A stretch of DNA of 6,971 nucleotides from Acidobacteriota bacterium (GTDB lineage: Bacteria > Acidobacteriota > Terriglobia > Bryobacterales > Bryobacteraceae), in contig CANIFK010000276.1 of NCBI GenBank assembly GCA_947466555.1, forward strand, positions 1 through 6,971, in the 5' to 3' direction. Numbering within the stretch: the stretch's first letter is position 1; every line of letters begins with the position of its first letter. The notes under the pieces were generated by a model. It did not search any database. It had not been told where the DNA came from and was given only the letters and a program-made list of their open reading frames with translations. The translations under genes and the position numbers were made by a program. Positions 1-5,264 of the stretch are shown here, piece by piece.

Positions 1-159
1 GCCTTTCAGGTGCCGAGAGCGCTGCAGGTGGACGAGTTGGAAGACCTGGAAGCGGACGAGTGGTTCGCGTGGGCGGATCCGGGCTTACCGGCGTTGCCGG
101 GGGATCCCTATCAGGAACCGTTGACGGGCGAGCAGATCAAGAAGTTGCTGGCTGGCTGA
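1..159 (+). CDS. C-terminal end of an unrecognised protein (partial)
   Basis: An open frame runs from the first base of the window to a TGA at 157-159 and gives the last 52 residues of a protein whose start lies outside. The tail is acidic in its first half (DELEDLEADEW), has a Pro/Gly-rich middle (ADPGLPALPGDPY) and ends in a short likely helix (LTGEQIKKLLAG). Codon use looks like that of the neighbouring genes, with many G/C third positions. I do not recognise the family and assign no function. Its last 23 bases overlap the 3' end of the convergent uridine kinase gene. It is called coding because the frame is open from the edge and its amino-acid composition is natural, but a 52-residue fragment is limited evidence. 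Confidence 0.55.
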   Translation, partial: AFQVPRALQVDELEDLEADEWFAWADPGLPALPGDPYQEPLTGEQIKKLLAG

Positions 160-760
160 GCGGGCGGCCCTGGACGAAGGATAGAACCGTGGCGACGGAC
201 TCATCGAGTTGAGCGTCGCCACGGATGATTAGATCCGCATGGCGGCGGGTGGGCCAGATGTACTGTTCGGCCATGGGGCGAACGGTGGTCAGGTATTGGT
301 GCTCAACCGATTCCGGGGTGCGGCCGCGTTCGCGGACGTCGCGGGCGAGGCGGCGGGCGTAGCAGGTCTCGTCTTCGAGGTCGACGTAGATGCTGGCGTG
401 GAGCAGGTGGCGGAGATCGTTCCAGTAGAGGGTGAAGAGGCCCTCGATGATGACGATATCGCCGGGTTGGATGTGCTGGGTGCCGGGGACGCGGGTGTGG
501 CAGGAGAAATCGTAGTGGGGAACGTCGATGGCCTGGCCACCGGCGAGGGCGGTGCATTGGGCGAGCAGGAGGGCGTCATCAAGAGAGGCCGGTTCGTCGA
601 AGTTCGTTTCGGCGCGGGCTTCGAGGGGGAGGTGGGTGAGGTCCCGGTAGTAGCTGTCGAGGGAGACGACGGGGGCTCCGGTGGCGGCGGAGAGCCGGCG
701 CGAGAGTTCGCTCTTGCCCGAACCGGAGGAGCCGGCGATGCCAATGATGCGGGTCGACAT
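137..760 (-). CDS. udk: Uridine kinase-like P-loop kinase
   Basis: This 207-residue protein matches the uridine kinase/phosphoribulokinase-like P-loop family in length and motif order. Family members phosphorylate uridine and cytidine to UMP and CMP with ATP or GTP in cytosolic pyrimidine salvage. Visible motifs are the Walker A loop GSSGSGKS (residues 10-17), the DSYYRDL segment at 35-41 that in uridine kinases helps bind the nucleoside, NFDEPASLD (53-61), the HYDF segment (82-85), the hydrophobic strand ending IIEGLF (104-109), and the Arg-rich lid RLARDVRERGRT near 137-148. The ATG at 760 directly precedes MSTRIIGIAG, so the P-loop sits at its usual distance from the N-terminus. The gene starts 3 nt after the stop of the YciI-like gene without a clear ribosome site, suggesting translational coupling. 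Its 3' end overlaps the convergent upstream gene by 23 bases. Substrate is inferred; a related nucleoside or carbohydrate kinase is possible. Confidence 0.88.
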   Translation of the reverse strand: MSTRIIGIAGSSGSGKSELSRRLSAATGAPVVSLDSYYRDLTHLPLEARAETNFDEPASLDDALLLAQCTALAGGQAIDVPHYDFSCHTRVPGTQHIQPGDIVIIEGLFTLYWNDLRHLLHASIYVDLEDETCYARRLARDVRERGRTPESVEHQYLTTVRPMAEQYIWPTRRHADLIIRGDAQLDESVATVLSFVQGRPLSQPATS

Positions 761-763
761 GGT

Positions 764-1135
764 TTACTTGGCCTGCGGCAGGATGCCGATGCCCTTGGCG
801 GAGTACCATCTCCAGAGTTTGACCTGGAAGCGGCCGGCGTGGATGGCGGGGTCGGAATCGCACCATTTGCGGGCTTCGTCGATGCTGGCGGTATCGAAGA
901 CGAAGATGCCGGCGGCGTCCCCGGCATCGGCAAGCGGACCGGCAAGGATGAGTTTTCCTTCCTTGGCGAGTCGTCCGATGTTGTCCATGTGGCCTTTGAG
1001 AAGTTCTTTGGCCTCCGGGGTGACCTCTTTGGTCCATTTTGGCCCCTTCTCCAGAATGGCCATGACGTAGAAGCGCATGGGGACGTCCTGGGCGCAGAGG
1101 GGCAGGGCAAGGATAAGGAGAAGGAGGAGCCGCAT
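764..1135 (-). CDS. Exported YciI-like (YCII-related domain) protein
   Basis: The 123-residue product has an N-terminal Leu-rich hydrophobic stretch (MRLLLLLILALPLCAQ) that looks like a Sec signal peptide, followed by a YCII-related domain. The domain shows RFYVMAILEKGP (21-32), GHMDNIGRLAKEGKL (48-62) with His49 at the position of the conserved family histidine, and AGPLADAGDAAGIFVFD (65-81). YciI proteins have a ferredoxin-like alpha/beta fold and mostly unknown function; some relatives are dehalogenase-like or muconolactone-isomerase-like. They are normally cytosolic and about 95-100 residues long, so the leader is unusual. Starting at Met20 would give the standard length, but the upstream segment is too signal-like to dismiss. 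Cys14 does not sit in a good lipobox (Leu at -1). A TATACT box lies 9 nt before the ATG and no Shine-Dalgarno is visible. It is the first gene of a unit with the uridine kinase; no functional link between the two is evident. Confidence 0.82.
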   Translation of the reverse strand: MRLLLLLILALPLCAQDVPMRFYVMAILEKGPKWTKEVTPEAKELLKGHMDNIGRLAKEGKLILAGPLADAGDAAGIFVFDTASIDEARKWCDSDPAIHAGRFQVKLWRWYSAKGIGILPQAK

Positions 1136-1144
1136 ATCGGGGTC

Positions 1145-1150
1145 AGTATA
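1145..1150 (-). promoter_or_regulatory. Putative -10 box of the yciI-udk unit
   Basis: The minus strand reads TATACT, one base from the sigma-70 consensus TATAAT, then GACCCCGAT and the ATG at 1135. Transcription would begin about 7 nt after the box, leaving a leader of only about 2 nt. No good -35 hexamer stands out at 16-18 nt spacing (for example ACGCAA). A similar box and C-rich spacer precedes the gene starting at 4518. This is a prediction from pattern only. Confidence 0.4.
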
Positions 1151-1190
1151 GCGATTTTGGCTCAGAGTTTGCGTCGGGATACCGATATGG

Positions 1191-1221
1191 TTTAAAGTTG
1201 CATCTGAGATACAACATTAAA
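1191..1221. promoter_or_regulatory. 31-bp palindrome, putative NsrR operator
   Basis: The left arm TTTAAAGTTGCATCT (1191-1205) and right arm AGATACAACATTAAA (1207-1221) flank a central G at 1206. Thirteen of the 15 position pairs are complementary; the exceptions are 1201/1211 and 1196/1216. The inner 23 bp have the 11-1-11 layout of the NsrR operator described in proteobacteria (half site about AAGATGCATTT): the left half AAGTTGCATCT matches 9 of 11 bases. It ends 17 nt before the start codon of the truncated hemoglobin gene, in an operon whose last gene encodes an NsrR-like protein, so negative autoregulation is the natural inference. A weak promoter may overlap it (TTGCGT at 1169-1174, TTAAAG at 1192-1197), which would fit repression by steric block. 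The palindrome could in principle also serve another dimeric regulator. Confidence 0.7.
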
Positions 1222-1226
1222 TCTCT

Positions 1227-1230
1227 GGAG
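1227..1230 (+). promoter_or_regulatory. Ribosome binding site of the truncated hemoglobin gene
   Basis: GGAG at 1227-1230 lies 8 nt before the ATG at 1239. It is the clearest Shine-Dalgarno sequence in the window and supports this start. It falls just downstream of the palindrome, so the untranslated leader is short. Confidence 0.7.
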
Positions 1231-1238
1231 AATAACGG

Positions 1239-1604
1239 ATGAGTTCCTTGTACGAACAACTTGGCGGTCAACCCGCCGTGGACGCAGCGGTGGATATTTT
1301 CTACCGCAAGGTTTTGAGCGATGACCGTATCAGCCACTTTTTCGAGGGCGTGGATATGGACCGCCAGATTGGCAAGCAGAAAGCGTTTCTGACGATGGCC
1401 TTTGGCGGGCCGCACAACTACACGGGCCAGGATATGCGGAACGGTCACGCGCACCTGGTGGCACGCGGGCTGAACGATAGTCATTTCGACGCGGTGGCGG
1501 AGAACTTGAGCGCTACGTTGCAGGAGTTGGGCGTTGGGCAGGATTTGATTGATCAAGTCATGGCGATAGCCGGCTCGACGCGGAACGACGTACTGGGACG
1601 GTAG
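1239..1604 (+). CDS. glbN: Group 1 truncated hemoglobin (trHbN/GlbN type)
   Basis: This 121-residue protein is a complete 2-on-2 globin, closest in pattern to cyanobacterial GlbN as I remember that sequence. It begins MSSLYEQLGGQPAV, carries the B9-B10 pair Phe21-Tyr22 typical of the distal pocket, and has Gln43 and Gln47 at the E7 and E11 positions. The FLTMAFGGP segment (50-58) precedes MRNGHAHLV (66-74), in which His70 is the expected proximal heme ligand (F8), and HFDAVAENL follows. In Synechocystis GlbN the E10 residue is His46, which also ligates the heme; here it is Lys46, and the C-terminal histidine that attaches covalently to heme is absent. Proteins of this class bind O2 and NO, and mycobacterial trHbN is an NO dioxygenase. 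It is the first gene of an operon with a flavin reductase (5 nt downstream) and an NsrR-like regulator, which favours NO detoxification over oxygen storage. The start is supported by GGAG at 8 nt spacing. Confidence 0.95.
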   Translation: MSSLYEQLGGQPAVDAAVDIFYRKVLSDDRISHFFEGVDMDRQIGKQKAFLTMAFGGPHNYTGQDMRNGHAHLVARGLNDSHFDAVAENLSATLQELGVGQDLIDQVMAIAGSTRNDVLGR

Positions 1605-1609
1605 TTGGA

Positions 1610-2575
1610 ATGGCTGTGCTGACGTATGCCGGAGCCGCCTACGAGGCGGCTCCGGGGGAGACGGTCCTTGAGGCGTTGCTGCGGCAGGGCGTGGATGTGG
1701 CGAACTCGTGCCGGGCGGGGGCTTGCCAGTCTTGCCTGTTGCGCGCGGCGTGTGGGACGGTTCCGGCGGTGGCGCAACAGGGATTGAAGGCGACGCTGGT
1801 GGAACAGGGGTACTTTCTATCTTGCGTTTCCCGGCCGGAAACCGATCTGGCGTTGGAGCCGGCTGGGGGGCTGGAAGTGGCGGGGCGGATTGCTGGGTTG
1901 GAGCGGCTGACGGAGACGGTTTTGCGGGCGCGCGTTGAGACGGAGTCGCCGTTGGAATACCGGGCGGGACAGTACATCACGCTGCGTCGGGCCGATGGGC
2001 TGGCACGGAGTCATTCGCTGGCGAGTTTGCCGGCCGACGGGGCGTTGGAGTTGCATGTACGGCGGGCGCCTCAAGGGAAGATGAGCGGTTGGTTGTTTGA
2101 CGAAGCGCGGGCGGATGATCCGGTATCCGTGCGCGGGCCGGCGGGAGACTGCTTCTATACGTCAGGGACGCCGGAGCAGCCGTTGTTGCTGGCTGGAACG
2201 GGAACGGGGTTGGCGCCGTTGGTGGGTATTTGCCGGGACGCGTTGGGCCAAGGTCATACGGGGCCGATCCGTTTGTTTCATGGAGCGGTGCGGCCGGCTG
2301 GATTGTATTTGCGGGACGAGTTGTTGGCTTTGATGCGGGAGAATTCGAACTTCGCGTACACGCCGGTGGTGTTGGAGGGCGGGGAGGACGAGGGGATCGC
2401 GATGGGGGCGTTGGACAAGGTGATTGCCTCGGCTCATCCGAAACTGGGCGGCTGGCGCGGGTTCGTTTGCGGGGATCCGGGGACGGTAGCGCTGCTGCGA
2501 AAGAAGCTGTTCTTGGCCGGCATGGCGAGCCGGGAGATCTTTGCGGACGCTTTTGTGGAGGCGCCGCGAGGATAA
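1610..2575 (+). CDS. 2Fe-2S ferredoxin/FAD/NAD(P)H oxidoreductase, probable hemoglobin reductase
   Basis: A 321-residue electron-transfer protein with the domain order of BenC/XylZ and AscD-type reductases. Residues 1-85 form a plant-type 2Fe-2S ferredoxin with ligands Cys34, Cys39, Cys42 and Cys72; Cys48 is an extra, probably non-ligand cysteine. Residues 90-185 form the FAD domain, with YRAGQYITL (117-125), RSHSLAS (133-139) and GKMSGWLFD (156-164). Residues 190-321 form the NAD(P)H domain, with GTGTGLAP (196-203) and CGDP (287-290). Electrons would pass NAD(P)H to FAD to 2Fe-2S to a partner. In most relatives the FAD motif is RxYS; here the tyrosine position is His135. Such reductases usually sit beside an oxygenase, but here the neighbour is a truncated hemoglobin 5 nt upstream, so I infer that it re-reduces ferric heme after NO dioxygenation. 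A role for an oxygenase encoded elsewhere cannot be excluded. The ATG at 1610 gives a standard ferredoxin N-terminus. Confidence 0.92.
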   Translation: MAVLTYAGAAYEAAPGETVLEALLRQGVDVANSCRAGACQSCLLRAACGTVPAVAQQGLKATLVEQGYFLSCVSRPETDLALEPAGGLEVAGRIAGLERLTETVLRARVETESPLEYRAGQYITLRRADGLARSHSLASLPADGALELHVRRAPQGKMSGWLFDEARADDPVSVRGPAGDCFYTSGTPEQPLLLAGTGTGLAPLVGICRDALGQGHTGPIRLFHGAVRPAGLYLRDELLALMRENSNFAYTPVVLEGGEDEGIAMGALDKVIASAHPKLGGWRGFVCGDPGTVALLRKKLFLAGMASREIFADAFVEAPRG

Positions 2576-2584
2576 TGGGATTGT

Positions 2585-3022
2585 ATGCAACTGACCGTAC
2601 ATACCGACTATGCACTGCGAGTGCTGCTCTATTTGGCCCATTTCCCTGAGCGGCGGGTGGGGACGGAAGAGATTAGCAACGCGTATGGGATTTCGAAGAA
2701 TCACCTGGTGCGGGTTGTGCAGACGCTGGCGGAAGGCGGCTTTGTGGCGGTGACGGTGGGACGGTCTGGCGGGGTGCAACTGGGCGGTGATCCTAAGGAG
2801 ATGCGGTTGGGGCAGATTGTGCGGAGGACGGAGGCGTCGTTCCGGCTGGTGGAGTGCCACGACGAGGTGAACAACACCTGCCCGATCCTGCCGGTGTGTG
2901 GGTTGAAGGCGATCCTCGATGACGCGCTGGAGGCGTTCCTGGTCGAATTGGACAAGTACACGCTTGCCGATTTGGTGAAAGAGCCGAGCCGGGACCGTTT
3001 TGTGCAGCTGGTTTCGGCCTGA
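2585..3022 (+). CDS. nsrR: Rrf2-family transcriptional repressor, NsrR-like NO sensor
   Basis: A 145-residue Rrf2 regulator with an N-terminal winged helix (MQLTVHTDYALRVLLYLA, then the recognition helix region ISKNHLVRVVQTLAEGGFV at 36-54, and the wing GRSGGVQLG at 59-67). The effector part holds Cys91, Cys99 and Cys105 in VECHDEVNNTCPILPVCGLK, followed by the LDKYTLADLV segment that is also found in E. coli NsrR. Asp8, the fourth cluster ligand in Streptomyces NsrR, is present in HTDYALR. NsrR binds a Fe-S cluster, represses NO-detoxification genes, and releases DNA when NO attacks the cluster. The gene follows the reductase by 9 nt; GAGGA at 2568-2572 or GGGA at 2577-2580 may serve as ribosome site. 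Together with the palindrome at 1191-1221 this implies autoregulation. IscR is unlikely because its cysteine spacing and surrounding isc genes are missing. RsrR-like Rrf2 sensors remain a less likely alternative. Confidence 0.9.
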   Translation: MQLTVHTDYALRVLLYLAHFPERRVGTEEISNAYGISKNHLVRVVQTLAEGGFVAVTVGRSGGVQLGGDPKEMRLGQIVRRTEASFRLVECHDEVNNTCPILPVCGLKAILDDALEAFLVELDKYTLADLVKEPSRDRFVQLVSA

Positions 3023-3034
3023 CGCTGGGCGCTC

Positions 3035-3553
3035 TTACAGGCGGGCGCGGACGGACTCAATCTGGTCGCGATGGCGGTCCATGTGGAAGCGAAGAAATTC
3101 GAGCCGCTGGCGGGCGTCGAGCGGGCCGCAGAGGAAGTGGGGGAAGACGATCTGGTCGAGTTCTCGCCCTTCGAGTTCGACGGCAAGCGCCTTCAGGACG
3201 TGGGCGCAGGATTCGAAGCAGGAGATCCAATACGACAAAGTTCCGCCGCCCTTTGGGGTGGCGATGGGCGGGGCGATTTCGAGCGGCTTCCAGGTGCGGT
3301 CGATAATCGTCTCAATCGGCAGGCCGCGGTTGGGGTTCGATTCCATGGGCGCACCGGGGGCGGCGAGGGCGCGATAGATCTTCTCGACGCCGGAGTGTTC
3401 GGCGAGTACTAGATGCTCCAGATTTTCGGCAATCGACCACTCGCCCGGGTCCCCCTTCCAGGAGGCCTGGGCGTGTGTCAATCCGCGAACTGCGACGAGC
3501 ACCCGGGCGCGCGCCGCTTCCACTTCCGCAACTAAGCCAGCGACCTCGGTCAC
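3035..3553 (-). CDS. DinB/YfiT-superfamily putative metal-dependent protein
   Basis: The 172-residue product has the layout of a DinB-like four-helix bundle. An N-terminal helix leads to GEWSIAENLEHLVLAEH (37-53) with His47, and the C-terminal helix reads FHMDRHRDQI (156-165) with His157 and His161. These three histidines match the metal triad of the family, which includes bacillithiol transferases and mycothiol-dependent enzymes; most members have no known reaction. No signal peptide is seen, so it is probably cytosolic. The start is a GTG at 3553 that overlaps the TGA of the upstream hydrolase gene as GTGA, implying translational coupling. No ATG near this position in frame fits as well. 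Its stop lies 12 nt from the stop of the convergent nsrR-like gene, and I see no hairpin terminator in that gap. Which thiol or substrate it uses cannot be told from sequence. Confidence 0.85.
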   Translation of the reverse strand: MTEVAGLVAEVEAARARVLVAVRGLTHAQASWKGDPGEWSIAENLEHLVLAEHSGVEKIYRALAAPGAPMESNPNRGLPIETIIDRTWKPLEIAPPIATPKGGGTLSYWISCFESCAHVLKALAVELEGRELDQIVFPHFLCGPLDARQRLEFLRFHMDRHRDQIESVRARL

Positions 3554-4518
3554 TTGCCTCCGGAAATTTCGCCGTGGGGCTTCTTCTGGGTGATCTCTTC
3601 AAACGTCGCGATGGCTTGGCCGGCGAGGCCGTCGCCGATCCAGGTCTTCGATTCCGGGGAGAACTTCAGCGACGCTTCGAGGCTCTTCGCCATACCCATT
3701 TTCTGGATGTCGTCGGCCGTCTTGCCGGCCTTGATGAGGCCCTGCACGCCGGCGTAGATCTCTTTCATGAACTTGCCCTGGCCTTTGACGACTTCAATGC
3801 CGCCGGGGCGGCCGTGGCCGGGGAGGACATGCTTGATTTTGTTCTTGGCAACGGCGTCGGCGACGTTGGGCCAGTTGGCAATGTGGCCATCGGCCATGTA
3901 GTTGAAGGGACCGTTGGCAATGGCGTCCCCGGTGGCGATGATCTGTTCCTTGGGCAGGTAGACGAAGCCGTCGCCGCGGGTGTGGGCCCAGCCGTAGAAG
4001 TGGAATTCAACGCGGCGGTTGCCGTCATCGAGGACGAAGGGGGATTTATCGAAGGTCTGCTTGGGCGGCTCGACTGTGGACTCTTTCAGGTCTTTGACGT
4101 CCTTGCGATTCGTTTCGGCCCAGCGCTTGGGTTCGTAGCGCTTCATCTCCTGGGTGACGCCGGCGTAGGCGAGAGTGGTCGCGCCCATCTTGGTCCAAAC
4201 GGAGTTGCCGTAGGCGTGATCGCCGTGGTGGTGGGTGTCGAAGACGTACTTGATGGGCTTATTGGAGAGCTTCTTGGCATCGGCGGCGGCGAGTCGGGCG
4301 CCGGAGGGGAAGTTGGCATCGACGATGATGAGGTAGTCCTTCATCTCGATGATGATGTTGTTGCAGTGGCCCTCCTTTTTGATGTCGCCTTCACGGAACC
4401 AGACGCCTGGGACGATCTGTTGGACCGTGTTGGGTTGGGCGTCTGTCGAGGAGGTGAAGAAGACGGAACCGATGAGGGCGGCGAAGCCACCGAGCAGGAG
4501 GAAGCGACCACGATGCAT
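3550..4518 (-). CDS. Exported metallo-beta-lactamase-fold hydrolase
   Basis: A 322-residue MBL-fold protein. Residues 1-27 look like a Sec signal peptide (basic MHRGR, hydrophobic core, TDA before Gln28), so it probably acts outside the cytoplasm. Zinc-site motifs are visible in order: THHHGDH with His96, His98, Asp100 and His101, then His179 in GWAHTRGDG, Asp198 in ATGDAI, and His235 in LPGHGRPGG. This is a complete dinuclear site. The subgroup with GWAHT and LPGHG resembles SoxH/quinoprotein-relay-type and other uncharacterised periplasmic MBL proteins rather than true class B beta-lactamases; substrate is unknown. The ATG at 4518 is preceded by TATACT and a C-rich 7-nt spacer with no Shine-Dalgarno, suggesting leaderless expression. 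It is divergent from the DUF1080 gene (32 nt between the start codons) and coupled downstream to the DinB-like gene by a 4-nt overlap, so those two are likely co-expressed. Confidence 0.9.
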   Translation of the reverse strand: MHRGRFLLLGGFAALIGSVFFTSSTDAQPNTVQQIVPGVWFREGDIKKEGHCNNIIIEMKDYLIIVDANFPSGARLAAADAKKLSNKPIKYVFDTHHHGDHAYGNSVWTKMGATTLAYAGVTQEMKRYEPKRWAETNRKDVKDLKESTVEPPKQTFDKSPFVLDDGNRRVEFHFYGWAHTRGDGFVYLPKEQIIATGDAIANGPFNYMADGHIANWPNVADAVAKNKIKHVLPGHGRPGGIEVVKGQGKFMKEIYAGVQGLIKAGKTADDIQKMGMAKSLEASLKFSPESKTWIGDGLAGQAIATFEEITQKKPHGEISGGK

Positions 4519-4525
4519 GGGGGAC

Positions 4526-4531
4526 AGTATA
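4526..4531 (-). promoter_or_regulatory. Putative -10 box of the MBL-dinB unit, possibly bidirectional
   Basis: The minus strand reads TATACT, then GTCCCCC, then the ATG at 4518. With a usual 7-nt discriminator the first transcribed base would be the A of the start codon. The box is part of the symmetric hexamer GTATAC (4527-4532), so the plus strand also offers TATACA (4528-4533), about 17 nt before the DUF1080 start codon. No convincing -35 element is visible for either direction. Prediction from pattern only. Confidence 0.45.
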
Positions 4532-4550
4532 CAGTAGAGACGATACGGTT

Positions 4551-5264
4551 ATGAAGACACTCATTGCGGCGATGGTGGTTTTGGCGGGCGGGACATGGGC
4601 GCTGATGCAGGGCGGCCCGATGCCGGAGTTTCGGGACCTGTTCAATGGAAAGGACCTGACGGGGTGGGTGAACGTCAATACCGATCCCGATACGTGGAAG
4701 GTGAAGGACGGCATCCTGGTCTGTTCCGGGCATCCGATTGGCGTGATGCGGAGCGATAAGCAGTATGAAAATTTCATGCTCCATATCGAGTGGAAGCACA
4801 TGGAGGCGGGCGGGAATTCGGGCGTGTTTCTGTGGAGCGCGGCGCGGCCGGGCGAGAAGAACCGGTTGCCGGATGGGTTGGAAGTGCAGATGTTGGAGTT
4901 GGACTACGTGAACATGCATCCGAAGGACGGCGTGCCGCTGTCGTTGGGCTATGTGCACGGGGACCTGTTCGGTGTTGGCGGGGTGACGATCGTGCCGGAT
5001 AATCCGCGCGGGCCGCGCAGCAGTTCGCGGGAGAACCGGGCGTTGGGCCGCGGGCAGTGGAACACCTACGACGTGATCGCGGTGGACGGGACGGTGAAGC
5101 TTTCGGTGAACGGGAAGTTCGTCAACGGGATCTCGAAGTCGACGCAGAAGAAGGGGTATCTGTGCCTGGAGAGCGAAGGCGCGGAGATTCACTTCCGGAA
5201 CATCAAGATCATGGAACTGCCGGGCAGTGTAACGGCGCCGAATGAGATTGCGCCGACGCTGTAG
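4551..5264 (+). CDS. Secreted 3-keto-disaccharide hydrolase domain (DUF1080) protein
   Basis: A 237-residue protein with a short signal peptide (MKTLIAAMVVLAGGTWA, residues 1-17) followed by a single DUF1080 domain with a concanavalin-like jelly-roll fold. Family hallmarks are DLFNGKDLTGW (29-39), WKVKDGILVCSG (49-60), YENFMLHIEWK (72-82), GGNSGVFLW (87-95), LPDGLEVQML near 106-115, and late strands GQWNTYDVIAVDG and VKLSVNGKFVNG. Members are abundant in Acidobacteriota, Planctomycetota and Verrucomicrobiota, and the domain is named for hydrolysis of 3-keto-glycosides; this exact substrate is unknown. It is probably periplasmic or secreted. No clear Shine-Dalgarno precedes the ATG; AGAG at 4537-4540 is 10 nt away. 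The stop TAG directly abuts the stop of the convergent cyclotransferase gene. No sugar oxidoreductase that would make a 3-keto substrate is encoded in the window. Confidence 0.92.
   Translation: MKTLIAAMVVLAGGTWALMQGGPMPEFRDLFNGKDLTGWVNVNTDPDTWKVKDGILVCSGHPIGVMRSDKQYENFMLHIEWKHMEAGGNSGVFLWSAARPGEKNRLPDGLEVQMLELDYVNMHPKDGVPLSLGYVHGDLFGVGGVTIVPDNPRGPRSSSRENRALGRGQWNTYDVIAVDGTVKLSVNGKFVNGISKSTQKKGYLCLESEGAEIHFRNIKIMELPGSVTAPNEIAPTL

Noticed and set aside
239..1195. Long plus-strand open frame of 318 codons antisense to the uridine kinase and YciI-like genes
   Set aside because: The translation is low-complexity, rich in Gly/Ala/Val/Glu/Asp with no motif. The frame is open because of GC-rich codon structure on the opposite strand, and the minus-strand genes carry clear family motifs.
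1239..2575. Broken or frameshifted flavohemoglobin (hmp) gene
   Set aside because: The globin is a complete group 1 truncated hemoglobin, not the 3-on-3 Hmp globin. The reductase begins with its own 2Fe-2S ferredoxin domain, so these are two whole genes rather than pieces of one.
3023..3034. Terminator between the nsrR-like and DinB-like genes
   Set aside because: The 12-nt gap and its flanks show no stable stem followed by a T run on either strand.
3475..4554. Plus-strand open frame of 359 codons antisense to the MBL-fold gene
   Set aside because: The repetitive Val/Gly/Asp/Glu-rich translation mirrors the third-position GC bias of the real gene. It has no plausible start site and no recognisable domain.
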